A DNA stretch of 64,000 bases from Massilistercora timonensis (GCF_900312975.1 NZ_LT990039.1:2480001-2544000), one strand, 5' to 3'; positions 9,218 through 19,747 are shown, counted from the stretch's first letter. Notes: generated by a model from the letters alone, not told the origin. Numbers and translations are program-made.

Positions 9218-10657
9218 ATGGCCAGAGGTAGGCGCAGGCATCACCGCGGGAGAAGGAAACTGGGCAACTGGTTCACCCGCTTGAGCATAGGAAAGAGGAT
9301 CGCGGTCTGCATGGGCGGGCTGATCCTTGCCCTTGGGATCACCGGAGTCGCGTATGCGGCTTCCAAGCTGAACAAGCTGGATACGGAGGAGATCCCGGCA
9401 GAAGATATTGTAGTAAATAAGCAGGCGGAAGAAGCGGGAGAGGGGTACACCAATGTAGCCCTTTTTGGTATTGACTCCAGGAGCGGGGAGTTGGAGATCG
9501 GCACCCGCAGCGACTGTATCATTGTCGCCAGCCTGAACAATAAGACCAAGGAGATCCGCATGATCTCCGTTTACCGGGATACTATCCTGGACATCAAGGA
9601 CGGCCAGCTTCAGAAATGCAACGCGGCCTACAGCTTTGGCGGCCCAACCCAGGCCATCAACATGCTGAACAAGAACCTGGATCTGGATATCCAGGATTAT
9701 GCTACCGTGGACTTTGCGGCCATCGCCAATGCCATCGACCTTCTGGGTGGTGTTGAGATCGACCTGAAGCAGGAAGAGATCGCTCCTTTGAATAAGTTTG
9801 TGAAAGAGACGGCACGGGTGGCGGGCAAGAAGGCCCATACCGTATCCCAGCCGGGGCTGCAGCAGCTGGACGGCGTCCAGGCCACCACTTACGCCAGGAT
9901 CCGTTCCACGGCAGGTGGGGATTTCACCCGTACCGAGCGGCAGCGGCTGGTGATCGAGAAGATCGCGGAGAAGGCGCAACAGTCGGATCTGGCTACCATT
10001 AATAAGATCATCGACGAGCTGTTCCCCACCATTAAGACCAGCTTTTCTGCCACGGAGATTCTGTCTTACGCCAAGGACTTTATGAAGTACAAGATCGGGG
10101 AGTCTTCCGGATTCCCATTTGACAAGACCACGGCCACCATATCCGGGCTTGGAAGCATTGTAATCCCGGTTGATCTGGATACCAATGTCCAGGAACTCCA
10201 CAAGTTCCTCTATGACAAGGAAGGCTATCAGCCATCCAGTGAGGTGCAGGCTATCAGCGGCGCTATCGTGAGTCGTGTGGGTCAGCGGGAAGCAACGGAC
10301 GATTCTACTCTGAACAGCCAGACCTACACGCCTACGGCGGAGGATAAGGCGCAGGAGCAGAATGTTTATACGGTGCCGGATGGAGATGGTAATTCTGGCG
10401 GCAATCATTCCAGTGGAAATAAACATTCTGGCGGGAATAGTTCCGATCAGAAGGAGCCGTCGAAGGAACCGACAGAAAATAATAAACCGTCAACAGATGA
10501 AGGGGAAACAGAAAAACCATCGCCAGGTGAAGAAACAGAAAAACCTGTGGATCCCCAGCCGGATACAGGGGAAACAGATAAGCCATCAACAGATGAAGGA
10601 ACAGAAAAACCTGTGGATCCCCAGCCAGGCGGAGGGACGGACAATACAGGACAATAA
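9218..10657 (+). CDS. LytR-CpsA-Psr (LCP) family glycopolymer ligase 1
   Basis: A 479-residue protein: a basic cytoplasmic N-terminus, one membrane helix (about 27-48), and an extracytoplasmic LCP domain with FGIDSR (83-88), an R-S-D pair (97-99), YRDT (119-122) and TRTERQR (237-243), which bind pyrophosphate and magnesium. LCP enzymes move lipid-linked teichoic acids or polysaccharides onto peptidoglycan. From about residue 375 the tail is low complexity, rich in S, G, then P, E, T and D, with a duplicated EKPVDPQP unit, probably a wall-spanning stalk. It is followed by a hairpin terminator and glmS. A paralogue lies at 13815-14975. Confidence 0.95.
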   Translation: MARGRRRHHRGRRKLGNWFTRLSIGKRIAVCMGGLILALGITGVAYAASKLNKLDTEEIPAEDIVVNKQAEEAGEGYTNVALFGIDSRSGELEIGTRSDCIIVASLNNKTKEIRMISVYRDTILDIKDGQLQKCNAAYSFGGPTQAINMLNKNLDLDIQDYATVDFAAIANAIDLLGGVEIDLKQEEIAPLNKFVKETARVAGKKAHTVSQPGLQQLDGVQATTYARIRSTAGGDFTRTERQRLVIEKIAEKAQQSDLATINKIIDELFPTIKTSFSATEILSYAKDFMKYKIGESSGFPFDKTTATISGLGSIVIPVDLDTNVQELHKFLYDKEGYQPSSEVQAISGAIVSRVGQREATDDSTLNSQTYTPTAEDKAQEQNVYTVPDGDGNSGGNHSSGNKHSGGNSSDQKEPSKEPTENNKPSTDEGETEKPSPGEETEKPVDPQPDTGETDKPSTDEGTEKPVDPQPGGGTDNTGQ

Positions 10658-10666
10658 GCTTTTTTG

Positions 10667-10689
10667 GAGGCCGGATATTTTCCGGCCTC
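10667..10689 (+). terminator. hairpin after the first LCP gene
   Basis: A 9-bp stem GAGGCCGGA/TCCGGCCTC with a 5-base loop lies just after the LCP stop. The following T-run is short (CTTGTTT), so termination may be partial. It overlaps the glmS promoter region. Confidence 0.6.
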
Positions 10690-10692
10690 TTG

Positions 10693-10721
10693 TTTACATT
10701 TCTCCCTATTTTTGATACAAT
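10693..10721 (+). promoter_or_regulatory. sigma-A-type promoter of glmS
   Basis: TTTACA (10693-10698), 17-bp spacer, TACAAT (10716-10721), about 65 bp before the glmS ATG. The leader is short and shows no glmS ribozyme. Confidence 0.65.
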
Positions 10722-10787
10722 GGAACCCGAAAATGCAAAAAAAGAAGTGTTTTGTGCAAATGCGCGACGAAAAATGGAGGACTGACT

Positions 10788-12614
<1,827 letters not shown>

Positions 12615-12632
12615 GAGAAATGAGGAAGAAGG

Positions 12633-13730
12633 ATGTATGATTATCTGATCGTGGGCTCCGGCCTCTTTGGAGCCACATTTGCATATGAAGCGGGAAAACG
12701 GGGCAAGAGCTGCCTGGTGGTGGAGAAGCGCCCCCATATCGGCGGAAACATTTACACAGAAGAGGTGGAAGGCATCCAGGTGCACCGCTACGGCGCCCAT
12801 ATCTTCCACACCAGCAACCGGAAGGTGTGGGACTATGTGCAGCAGTTCGCGGAGTTTAACCGGTATACCAACTGCCCGGTGGCATATTATAAAGGGGAGA
12901 TCTACAACATGCCCTTCAATATGAACACCTTCCATAAGATGTGGGGCGTGGTGACGCCCCAGGAGGCGCAGGAGAAGATCGCTTCCCAGATCCGGGAGTG
13001 CGGGGTGGAGAATCCTGGGAACCTGGAGGAGCAGGCCTTGAGCCTGGTGGGAAGAGATATCTACGAGAGACTGGTGAAGGGCTACACGGAGAAGCAGTGG
13101 GGCCGCAGGGCTACGGAGCTTCCGCCGGAGATCATCCGCAGGCTGCCGGTGCGGTTTACCTATGATAACAATTACTTCAACGACCTTTATCAGGGGATCC
13201 CTGTGGGTGGGTACACCCAGATCATCCGGAAGATGCTGGAGAAGGCGGAGGTGCGGCTGAATGTGGATTACCTGGAGCGCCGGGAGGAACTTAACGCCCT
13301 GGCCCGGCGGGTGATCTATACCGGGCCTGTGGACGCTTATTTCCAGGAGTGCTATGGACCTTTGGAGTACCGAAGGGTGACCTTTGAGACGGAGGTCCTT
13401 GACATGGAGAACTACCAGGGGAACGCGGTGGTCAATTATACGGAGTATGAGGTGCCCTATACCCGGATCATCGAGCACAAGCATTTTGAGTTCGGAACCC
13501 AGGAGAAGACGGTGATCTCCCGGGAGTATCCGGCGGAGTGGAAGCCCGGCGACGAGCCTTATTATCCCATTAACAATGAGAAGAACAACCGGCTTTATGA
13601 ACGGTACAGAGAGCTTGTCCAGAAGGAGGAGAAGGTGGTCTTTGGAGGGCGTCTTGGGGTCTACCGGTATATGGATATGCACCATGTGGTGGCAGAAGCT
13701 CTTGTGCTTGCTGAGAAAGAATTACACTAG
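12633..13730 (+). CDS. glf: UDP-galactopyranose mutase
   Basis: A 365-residue flavoenzyme that turns UDP-galactopyranose into UDP-galactofuranose for surface glycans. The N-terminal dinucleotide-binding fold GSGLFGATFAYEAGKRG (about 8-24) and the VVEKRPHIGGN segment bind FAD. YGAHIFHTSN, WGVVTPQEA, KQWGRRATELP and the C-terminal FGGRLGVYRYMDMH segment are family hallmarks with substrate-binding arginines. It sits 18 bp after glmS and is likely cotranscribed, between two LCP genes, so the wall glycan probably contains galactofuranose. Confidence 0.96.
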   Translation: MYDYLIVGSGLFGATFAYEAGKRGKSCLVVEKRPHIGGNIYTEEVEGIQVHRYGAHIFHTSNRKVWDYVQQFAEFNRYTNCPVAYYKGEIYNMPFNMNTFHKMWGVVTPQEAQEKIASQIRECGVENPGNLEEQALSLVGRDIYERLVKGYTEKQWGRRATELPPEIIRRLPVRFTYDNNYFNDLYQGIPVGGYTQIIRKMLEKAEVRLNVDYLERREELNALARRVIYTGPVDAYFQECYGPLEYRRVTFETEVLDMENYQGNAVVNYTEYEVPYTRIIEHKHFEFGTQEKTVISREYPAEWKPGDEPYYPINNEKNNRLYERYRELVQKEEKVVFGGRLGVYRYMDMHHVVAEALVLAEKELH

Positions 13731-13733
13731 AGG

Positions 13734-13762
13734 TTGCGTTTTTGAAGAAAATGTAGTAAAAT
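13734..13762 (+). promoter_or_regulatory. sigma-A-type promoter of the second LCP gene
   Basis: TTGCGT (13734-13739), 17-bp spacer, TAAAAT (13757-13762), just after the glf stop. Confidence 0.65.
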
Positions 13763-13814
13763 GTTGTAGAATTTTGTAACAGATTCGTAATAAAAGTGTA
13801 AAGAGAGGCTTCGA

Positions 13815-14975
13815 ATGGCGAGAAGAAAGCAGCAGTTGAAAGCGGTGCGCGCGGCGAAAGCCAGGAAAAAACGGAGAAATCGCAGAAGAAGACGCGCAGT
13901 GCTTCTGGCATTTGAGATCATCATTCTGATGCTCTTATTAGGTACTGCCTTTGTAATGGCAAAATATGATAAATTTCAGACTGTGACCATCGATGCGGAT
14001 GATATTGAGATCAATGAAGGGGCTGACAGGGAAGGATATACCACCGTCGCCCTTTTTGGCGGAGACTCCCGGGACGGCCAGTTGGAGGCGGGAACCCATG
14101 CGGATACCATCATTATCGCGGCGATCGACAACAGCAGCAAGGAGATCCGGATGGCGTCCATCTACCGGGATACCCTGCTGGAGCAGATGGACCGGACCTA
14201 CAATAAGGCCAACCAGGCGTATTTCCGGGGCGGGCCTGAAGAGGCTATCAATATGCTCAACAAGAACCTGGATCTGGATATCGAGGACTATGTGACGGTG
14301 GACTTTAAGGCCATGTCGGATGTGGTGGATCTTCTGGGAGGCATTGAGATCAATGTCACCGATGCAGAGGCAGATATGCTCAACCACTATGTAGGCGAGA
14401 CGGCTAAGGCGGCGGATAAGAAGGCCAACAAGCTGTCCGGCGGCGGTGTCTACAATCTGGACGGTCCCCAGGCCGTGACCTATGCAAGACTCAGGAAGCT
14501 GGAAGGCGGGGATTTCAAACGTACCGAGCGGCAGCGGGTGGTGATCGAGCGGATCTTTGAGAAAGCGGTGCATATGGACCTTGCCACTTTAAATGAGATC
14601 ATCGATACGGTGTTCCCCCAGGTGTCCACCAGCTTCTCCCTGAAGGATATCATCGGGCTTGCTTCTGCGGCGCCCCAGTATAAGCTGGGCGAGAATACCG
14701 GATTCCCCTTCGATGTGACGGATGGCAGGTATCAGAACGCGGGAAGTGTTGTCATCGCCCAGGGGCTTGCGGAAAATGTAGAAGAACTCCATGAGTTTTT
14801 ATATCCCAAGGAGGCTGGGGAAGGCGTTTCTGACACGCTGCAGCAGATTTCCGATAATATTGCTTATATTACAGGTGTTGTGCGGCCCGCGGAACTGGAT
14901 TCTGAGACGGAGACGGAAGAGGAGAGTACGGATACGCCTGTGATCACGGATAACGGGGCTACAGATAATCTGTAA
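13815..14975 (+). CDS. LytR-CpsA-Psr (LCP) family glycopolymer ligase 2
   Basis: A 386-residue paralogue of the LCP protein at 9218. It has an arginine-rich N-terminus (about 1-27), a membrane helix (about 28-49), FGGDSR (81-86), IYRDT (116-120), the segment EAINMLNKNLDLDIEDY shared almost unchanged with the first copy, and KRTERQR around 235-241. It should attach glycopolymers to peptidoglycan outside the membrane. It lacks the long P/E/T tail and ends in a short acidic, threonine-rich region. It has its own promoter. The two copies around glmS-glf suggest an old local duplication followed by specialisation. Confidence 0.95.
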   Translation: MARRKQQLKAVRAAKARKKRRNRRRRRAVLLAFEIIILMLLLGTAFVMAKYDKFQTVTIDADDIEINEGADREGYTTVALFGGDSRDGQLEAGTHADTIIIAAIDNSSKEIRMASIYRDTLLEQMDRTYNKANQAYFRGGPEEAINMLNKNLDLDIEDYVTVDFKAMSDVVDLLGGIEINVTDAEADMLNHYVGETAKAADKKANKLSGGGVYNLDGPQAVTYARLRKLEGGDFKRTERQRVVIERIFEKAVHMDLATLNEIIDTVFPQVSTSFSLKDIIGLASAAPQYKLGENTGFPFDVTDGRYQNAGSVVIAQGLAENVEELHEFLYPKEAGEGVSDTLQQISDNIAYITGVVRPAELDSETETEEESTDTPVITDNGATDNL

Positions 14976-14991
14976 GTTTTTGGAGAAACTT

Positions 14992-15020
14992 TTGTAAAAA
15001 CAGAGGATATATGGTAAAAT
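14992..15020 (+). promoter_or_regulatory. sigma-A-type promoter of the cohesin-like gene
   Basis: TTGTAA (14992-14997), 17-bp spacer, TAAAAT (15015-15020), 44 bp before ATG 15064. Confidence 0.7.
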
Positions 15021-15063
15021 ACTAAGATAGTGTAGGATTTTACGGAAGAAAGAGGAAAAAACC

Positions 15064-16614
15064 ATGAAGATGATCAAGAAAATCGGAATTCTGTTCATGA
15101 GCCTGTGCCTGTGTGTTCCCTGCTTCTCCTTAGTGGCTCACGCGGAAGATGGAAGGATTTCTTTCACAGATCCAAAGACGGCTGTCGGCGAGATCGTGGA
15201 AGTGACCTGCGCAGTCCGTTCTACGGCCGGCAACGTAGGGGATGTGGAGATTGGCCTGACCTATGACAGCGCTTATCTGCGGTTTGATTCCGGAGACGGC
15301 GTGACTGCGGATGGAGACGGCGCTTTGACCTACAGCGGTTCAGGAAGTTCTGCGGAGCTGAAGTTTACCATGAAGTTCCAGGCTCTGCAGGAGGGGAGCA
15401 CGAAGGTTGAGATCTCCAGCGCTGCCATTTCCTCCGATGCAGGCGCTTCCCTTACCATGACGGAAGGGCAGTCCACGGTAGAGATCGGGGAGGGCGATCC
15501 CTCCAAGATCACAGAAGGTGGTGGTTCTGGGTCCATCGGCGAGGATATCCAGGTGGAGGTCAATGGCACCTCTTATATGTTGACGGATGATTTCGCGGAT
15601 GCGGATATTCCCAGCGGCTATTCCAGAACTCAGGTGGAACTGGACGGACAGCAGCGTCAAATGCTGACCAATGAGACGGAGACGGTAACCCTTGCTTATC
15701 TTCTGGACGGAGAGGAGAATGGGGATTTCTTCCTGTATAATACGGAAAATGCCACCTTTGCGCCCTATGAAGAGCTTACGATCTCAGATACCACTTCCAT
15801 TATCATTTTAAGCGATACTTCCCAGGTGGATCTTCCTGCTTCCTATCAGGAGGCCAATCTGACGCTGAACGGCAAGGATTTCCCGGTATGGCAGGATACC
15901 GCGAGAGACGGGTTCTATGTGCTGTATGCCATGAACAATAACGGGGAGACCGGCTATTACCAGTATGACCAGGCGGAGAACACCTATCAGAGATTTACGG
16001 TGACAGATACCCCCAAGGAAGAGGAGGGGCAGGCAGATACATCTTCCTTCCTGGGAAAACTGCAGAATCTTATAGACCGAAATTTCACGCTGTTTGCGAT
16101 GGCGGGCGGGCTGATCGCCCTGATCGTGCTGATCATCCTGATCGTGCAGGGTGTGAAGCTTCACAACCGGAATGCGGAGATCGACGAGCTGTATGATGAG
16201 TACGGCATTGATCTGGAAGACAAGGAGCCGATTCAGCAGACGCAGGGGAAAGGCGCGGGAAAAGGACGCCAGAGACCTGTGGAAGATGATTTTGACGACT
16301 TTGATGAGGATGACTTCGACGATTACGAGGAAGACGACTTCGGCGAAGATGATTTTGACGACTATGAGGAAGAGGATTTCCAGGAGGACGACTTCGGCGA
16401 GGACGATTTTGAGGAAGCGTTAAGCGATGACGACCTGAGGGATCTGGACTTTGATGAGCCTGAGGATGATGAGATGGGATATACCGGCAAAGGTCTGGCG
16501 GATGAACTGCCCATCGACGACCTGGACGCGCTTCTGGGTGAGACGCCTAAGAAGAAGCGGGGCCATATGGAAGAGGATGATACCTTCAAGGTAGATTTCG
16601 TTGATCTGGATTAA
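15064..16614 (+). CDS. membrane-anchored cohesin-like surface protein with acidic cytoplasmic tail
   Basis: 516 residues. A signal peptide (cleavage likely after AHA, residue 27) leads into a beta-rich domain (about 30-145: ISFTDP, VGEIVEVTCAV, GLTYDSAYLRF) that resembles cohesin/dockerin-binding folds. A glycine-serine linker and two similar beta units (about 165-320) follow. A membrane helix (about 339-363) then places the rest inside the cell. Residues about 395-455 are almost only D, E and F/Y, in repeated DDF/EDDF units. The role is unknown; the outside part could bind a surface protein and the acidic tail could hold cations or basic partners. It belongs to the envelope cluster. Confidence 0.75.
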   Translation: MKMIKKIGILFMSLCLCVPCFSLVAHAEDGRISFTDPKTAVGEIVEVTCAVRSTAGNVGDVEIGLTYDSAYLRFDSGDGVTADGDGALTYSGSGSSAELKFTMKFQALQEGSTKVEISSAAISSDAGASLTMTEGQSTVEIGEGDPSKITEGGGSGSIGEDIQVEVNGTSYMLTDDFADADIPSGYSRTQVELDGQQRQMLTNETETVTLAYLLDGEENGDFFLYNTENATFAPYEELTISDTTSIIILSDTSQVDLPASYQEANLTLNGKDFPVWQDTARDGFYVLYAMNNNGETGYYQYDQAENTYQRFTVTDTPKEEEGQADTSSFLGKLQNLIDRNFTLFAMAGGLIALIVLIILIVQGVKLHNRNAEIDELYDEYGIDLEDKEPIQQTQGKGAGKGRQRPVEDDFDDFDEDDFDDYEEDDFGEDDFDDYEEEDFQEDDFGEDDFEEALSDDDLRDLDFDEPEDDEMGYTGKGLADELPIDDLDALLGETPKKKRGHMEEDDTFKVDFVDLD

Positions 16615-16638
16615 ATCTACAGAGAATCAGGATATAGA

Positions 16639-16676
16639 TGTGCGGGAGACCGGGGGACTGGCAGCCCGCACATTTT
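16639..16676 (+). terminator. rho-independent terminator
   Basis: 8-bp stem TGTGCGGG/CCCGCACA (16639-16646, 16665-16672) followed by TTTT, ending the cohesin-like gene's unit. Confidence 0.7.
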
Positions 16677-16723
16677 CTGTTATATTTTGCGTGCCGGAAG
16701 AAAGCGGAGAGGAGGAAGAGGGC

Positions 16724-17335
16724 ATGAGGCAGGGAAGAAGTAAGAAGGAAAAAGTGGAGACAGAGCAGATGTGCCTGTGGCCGGTGGTTCTCTTTATACT
16801 GGTACATATGGGCATTTTCCTCACCGTGTTCCGCAGGCCCCAGACCCGGTGGAAGAGATGTGTGTACGACTGCGCGGTGGTCTGCGGCTATCCGGCGGAG
16901 GCGGATGGGTCTCCTTCCAGGATCCTGAAGACCCGTGTAGAGCGGGCGGCGGAGCTTTGGAAGGCCGGTAAGGTGCGGTTCCTCCTTCTGTCCGGCGGCG
17001 CGGTGGGCAATGGGTTCGTGGAGGCGGAAGTGATGAAGGCTTATGCGGAAGATCTGGGGGTAAAGCCGGAGGCGATCCGGGTGGAATGCCAGGCGGTGAG
17101 CACCTACCACAACCTGAAGTACGCCAGTGAGATCATGAGGAAAGAAGGATGGAAAGACTGCGCGGTGGTGACCAACCGGTGGCACTTGCGCAAGGCGGAC
17201 CACTACGCCAGGAAATTCGGACTGGAACATGTGATGTGCCCCGCCGCCGACGGCGAGAGCCGCCGGAAGGCGGTGTGGCGGTGGATCTGTACCAATGTGC
17301 ATATGTATGTGAATTATTACCGGGGATATTCGTAA
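16724..17335 (+). CDS. DUF218 (YdcF/SanA-like) membrane protein
   Basis: 203 residues with a membrane helix near residues 16-34 and a DUF218 domain after it (CAVVCGYPAEADGSPS, RFLLLSGGAV, VVTNRWHLRKADHYARKFG). The family is tied to envelope integrity and vancomycin sensitivity in other bacteria; the reaction is not known. The start at 16724 is chosen because GGAGGAAG lies just upstream; the frame is open further 5' but that stretch overlaps the preceding terminator. The stop codon lies inside a 22-bp palindrome shared with other loci, which may end transcription here and from feoB on the other strand. Confidence 0.85.
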   Translation: MRQGRSKKEKVETEQMCLWPVVLFILVHMGIFLTVFRRPQTRWKRCVYDCAVVCGYPAEADGSPSRILKTRVERAAELWKAGKVRFLLLSGGAVGNGFVEAEVMKAYAEDLGVKPEAIRVECQAVSTYHNLKYASEIMRKEGWKDCAVVTNRWHLRKADHYARKFGLEHVMCPAADGESRRKAVWRWICTNVHMYVNYYRGYS

Positions 17336-17389
17336 CGTAAATTGAGGACGTAGCAAAGTTTAAAAAGGCTACGTCCTCAATTTACGTTA
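17333..17389 (+). repeat. dispersed palindrome, copy 1
   Basis: A perfect 22-bp inverted repeat (17333-17354 and 17368-17389) with a 13-base loop. The core ATTGAGGACGTAGC is nearly the same as ATTTAGGACGTAGC in the copy at 57752-57798. It starts in the stop codon of the DUF218 gene and lies between convergent genes. It may act as a two-way terminator, but the related copies show it is a dispersed, REP-like element. Confidence 0.85.
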
Positions 17390-17390
17390 A

Positions 17391-17445
17391 GGGTGTACCC
17401 AAATGCAATCTGGGGTGTACCCAAATGAAAGATGCCCTGTACCTT
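17391..17445 (+). repeat. tandem 22-bp units beside palindrome copy 1
   Basis: Two units starting GGGTGTACCCAAATG repeat with a 22-bp period (17391 and 17413), followed by a diverged third unit CCCTGTACC at 17435. The same three-unit, 22-bp pattern occurs at 57804-57869. It ends just before the feoB stop codon. Confidence 0.8.
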
Positions 17446-17446
17446 T

Positions 17447-19492
17447 TTAGAACATGAGCGCGATGTGGTACACCAGGCAGCTCATTCCCCAGGCGATCAG
17501 GAGCTGGAAGAGGATGATCCCGATGGTCTGTTTCCAGCTGTTCAGTTCCCGGTGGATGGTGGCGATGGTGGCCGTACAGGGGATGTACAACAGGCAGAAG
17601 ACCATCAGGGCGTAGGCGTTGGCCGGGCCGAATCCCATGGTGGCCAGGATGCCGGAGAGGGCTCCCATGCCCTCGGAGGTGGCAATGTTCTGGATGCCGA
17701 ATAGGACGCCGCAGCTGGAGACTACCACTTCCTTGGCGGCGATGCCGGCGATCAGGGCAACGATGATCTGCCAGTAACCAAGCCCCGCAGGCTCAAACAG
17801 GGGAACCACGGTCCGTCCGATGAGAGAGCCAAAGCTTTCGCTGATGTCGGTGACATACCCCTGGGGCCCGAAGTTCAGGATGATCCACATGATCACTGAG
17901 GCGACGAAGATGACCGTACCAGCCCGGGTCAGGTAGTCCTTTACCTTCTCCCATACATAGATGCCGATGGTGCGGGCGTTGGGAGACTTATATTCCGGCA
18001 GCTCGATGAGAAGGGCGTGCTCTGCCCGGCTCCCGTCGATCCTGGACAGGATAAATGCAGTGACAATGGCCACCACGATGCCTAAGAGGTACATAGAGTA
18101 GCACACGATCATGGCATATTTTCCAAAGAACATGGAGGAAAACAGCACATAGATGGGGAGCCTTGCGCTGCAGGACATAAAGGGCGTGATCAGGATGGTC
18201 TTAAACCGGTCCTTTTTATGCTCCAGCGCCCGGGATGCCATGACAGCCGGAACGGAACAGCCAAATCCCACCAGCAGGGGCAGGAAGGCCCGTCCGGACA
18301 ATCCTAGGCGGCTCATGATGTCGTCCATGACGAAGGCCACCCGTGCCATGTAGCCGCTGTCCTCCAGAAGGGCCAGGGCCAGGAACAGGATGAAAATGTT
18401 GGGCAGGAAGGTAAGGATCCCTCCTACGCCCGCGATCACTCCGTCCACCACCAGAGAGGTGAGCATGGGGCTTGTGTGCATTGCGGCCAGGCCGCCGGAG
18501 ACCGCGCCGGAGAAGAAGTCCAGAGCCGTCTCAAAATATCCCTTCAGCCAGTCGCCGATGGTGAAGGTGAAGAAGAAGACCAGGGCCATGATAAGAAGGA
18601 AGATGGGAAGCCCCAGCCAGCGGCTGGTGAGATACTGGTCGATCTTCTCAGTGGAAGCTTCCTTCTGGCTTTTATTTACCAGGATCTCCCCGATCACTTC
18701 TTCAATAAAATCGTATTTCTGATTGATAATATCTTTCTCATAGCTGCGGTCGATGATCCCGGACAGATCTGCGGGATAGGCCTGAGCCACGTTCTTATCC
18801 CCCTCCAGCAGCTTGATGGCGTGCCATCTTTTATTTGCAAGGTCCGGGTAGGCTTTGGCCAGGACCTGGATGATCAGGTCAATCTTGTCTTCGATGTAAT
18901 CCTCATAGACCATGGCATATTCTTCATGGTGGTTATGGCGGTGGGAGGACTGCATTCCCTCATGGTGATGGATGAAGGGCCCCTGGCTCTGATACTCGGA
19001 GTGATGGGCCACCGCGTGCATCAGGATGGAGAGGCCGGTCTTCTTCCGGGCGGATACCGGGATGGCCGGGACGCCCAGCATCTCCGGCAGCCGGTGCAGG
19101 TCGATCTCCATGCCCCGTTCTTCTACGATATCCATCATGTTGAGGGCCAGTACCACCGGTTTCCCCAGTTCAATGAGCTGCAGGGTAAGATAGAGGTTCC
19201 GTTCCAGGCAGGAGGCGTCCACTACGTTGACGATCACGTCCACCTCCCCGCTCATGATACATTCCCGGGCTACCGTCTCTTCCATGGTGTAGGAAGTCAG
19301 GCTGTAGGTGCCGGGCAGGTCGATGAGACGGAATTCCTGTCCCTGATAGGTGGTCTTTCCTTCTTTTTTCTCAACCGTGACTCCGGGCCAGTTGCCTACC
19401 TTTAAGTTGGCCCCGGTAAATGCGTTGAACAAAGTAGTCTTTCCACAGTTGGGGTTGCCGATGAACCCCACGGTGATCGGTTTCTTCTCCAT
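17447..19492 (-). CDS. feoB: ferrous iron transport protein B
   Basis: A 681-residue inner-membrane Fe(II) transporter. The N-terminal G domain has G1 GNPNCGKT (12-19), the switch WPGVTVEKKEG, G3 DLPG (58-61) and G4 NMMD; a histidine-rich loop (HHHEGMQSSHRHNHHEE) lies near residue 180-200. A helical spacer is followed by about eight membrane helices and two Gate regions (GFGCSVPAVMASRALE; IAAKEVVVSSCGVL). It is 3 bp after feoA and cotranscribed with it. A palindrome upstream of feoA points to iron-responsive control. A REP-like repeat abuts its 3' end. Confidence 0.97.
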   Translation of the reverse strand: MEKKPITVGFIGNPNCGKTTLFNAFTGANLKVGNWPGVTVEKKEGKTTYQGQEFRLIDLPGTYSLTSYTMEETVARECIMSGEVDVIVNVVDASCLERNLYLTLQLIELGKPVVLALNMMDIVEERGMEIDLHRLPEMLGVPAIPVSARKKTGLSILMHAVAHHSEYQSQGPFIHHHEGMQSSHRHNHHEEYAMVYEDYIEDKIDLIIQVLAKAYPDLANKRWHAIKLLEGDKNVAQAYPADLSGIIDRSYEKDIINQKYDFIEEVIGEILVNKSQKEASTEKIDQYLTSRWLGLPIFLLIMALVFFFTFTIGDWLKGYFETALDFFSGAVSGGLAAMHTSPMLTSLVVDGVIAGVGGILTFLPNIFILFLALALLEDSGYMARVAFVMDDIMSRLGLSGRAFLPLLVGFGCSVPAVMASRALEHKKDRFKTILITPFMSCSARLPIYVLFSSMFFGKYAMIVCYSMYLLGIVVAIVTAFILSRIDGSRAEHALLIELPEYKSPNARTIGIYVWEKVKDYLTRAGTVIFVASVIMWIILNFGPQGYVTDISESFGSLIGRTVVPLFEPAGLGYWQIIVALIAGIAAKEVVVSSCGVLFGIQNIATSEGMGALSGILATMGFGPANAYALMVFCLLYIPCTATIATIHRELNSWKQTIGIILFQLLIAWGMSCLVYHIALMF

Positions 19493-19495
19493 TTG

Positions 19496-19717
19496 TTAAG
19501 CCTCCCTTACTTGGATGTGGTCTGCGATACGTCTTCCCAGGGCGAAGCGTGTGCCCCGGAACCGGGCGGTAAGAGAGCCCTTTTTATCATTATTTAAAAT
19601 GGTGACAATGGTCCCTTCCGTAAGCCCCAGCGCCTCCAGCCGCCGTTCCAGCGCAAGGTCCAGGTCCATGGAGAGGACCCGGTAGGAATGGTGATTCTGT
19701 CCTTCTTTTAATGTCAT
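19496..19717 (-). CDS. feoA: ferrous iron transport protein A
   Basis: A 73-residue SH3-like cytosolic partner of FeoB, with the family pattern LGLTEGTIVTIL and FRGTRFALGRRIADHIQV. It is the first gene of feoAB. Its ribosome-binding site and start (GAGGTGTACCAAAATGACA, read on the minus strand) share a 17-base identity with the tandem repeat unit found at 57826-57843 and are close to the units beside the feoB 3' end, so the translation start seems to derive from, or to be the source of, that repeat. Confidence 0.93.
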   Translation of the reverse strand: MTLKEGQNHHSYRVLSMDLDLALERRLEALGLTEGTIVTILNNDKKGSLTARFRGTRFALGRRIADHIQVREA

Positions 19718-19747
19718 TTTGGTACACCTCTGTTTCTGCTTTTTGTC

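Noticed and set aside
10690-10787. Possible glmS ribozyme before glmS
   Set aside because: Only about 65 bases lie between the promoter and the ATG, and none of the conserved ribozyme core was seen.
17333-17389. Palindrome read as a plain terminator only
   Set aside because: Near-identical cores and the same 22-bp arrays at distant loci show a dispersed family, although it may also stop transcription.
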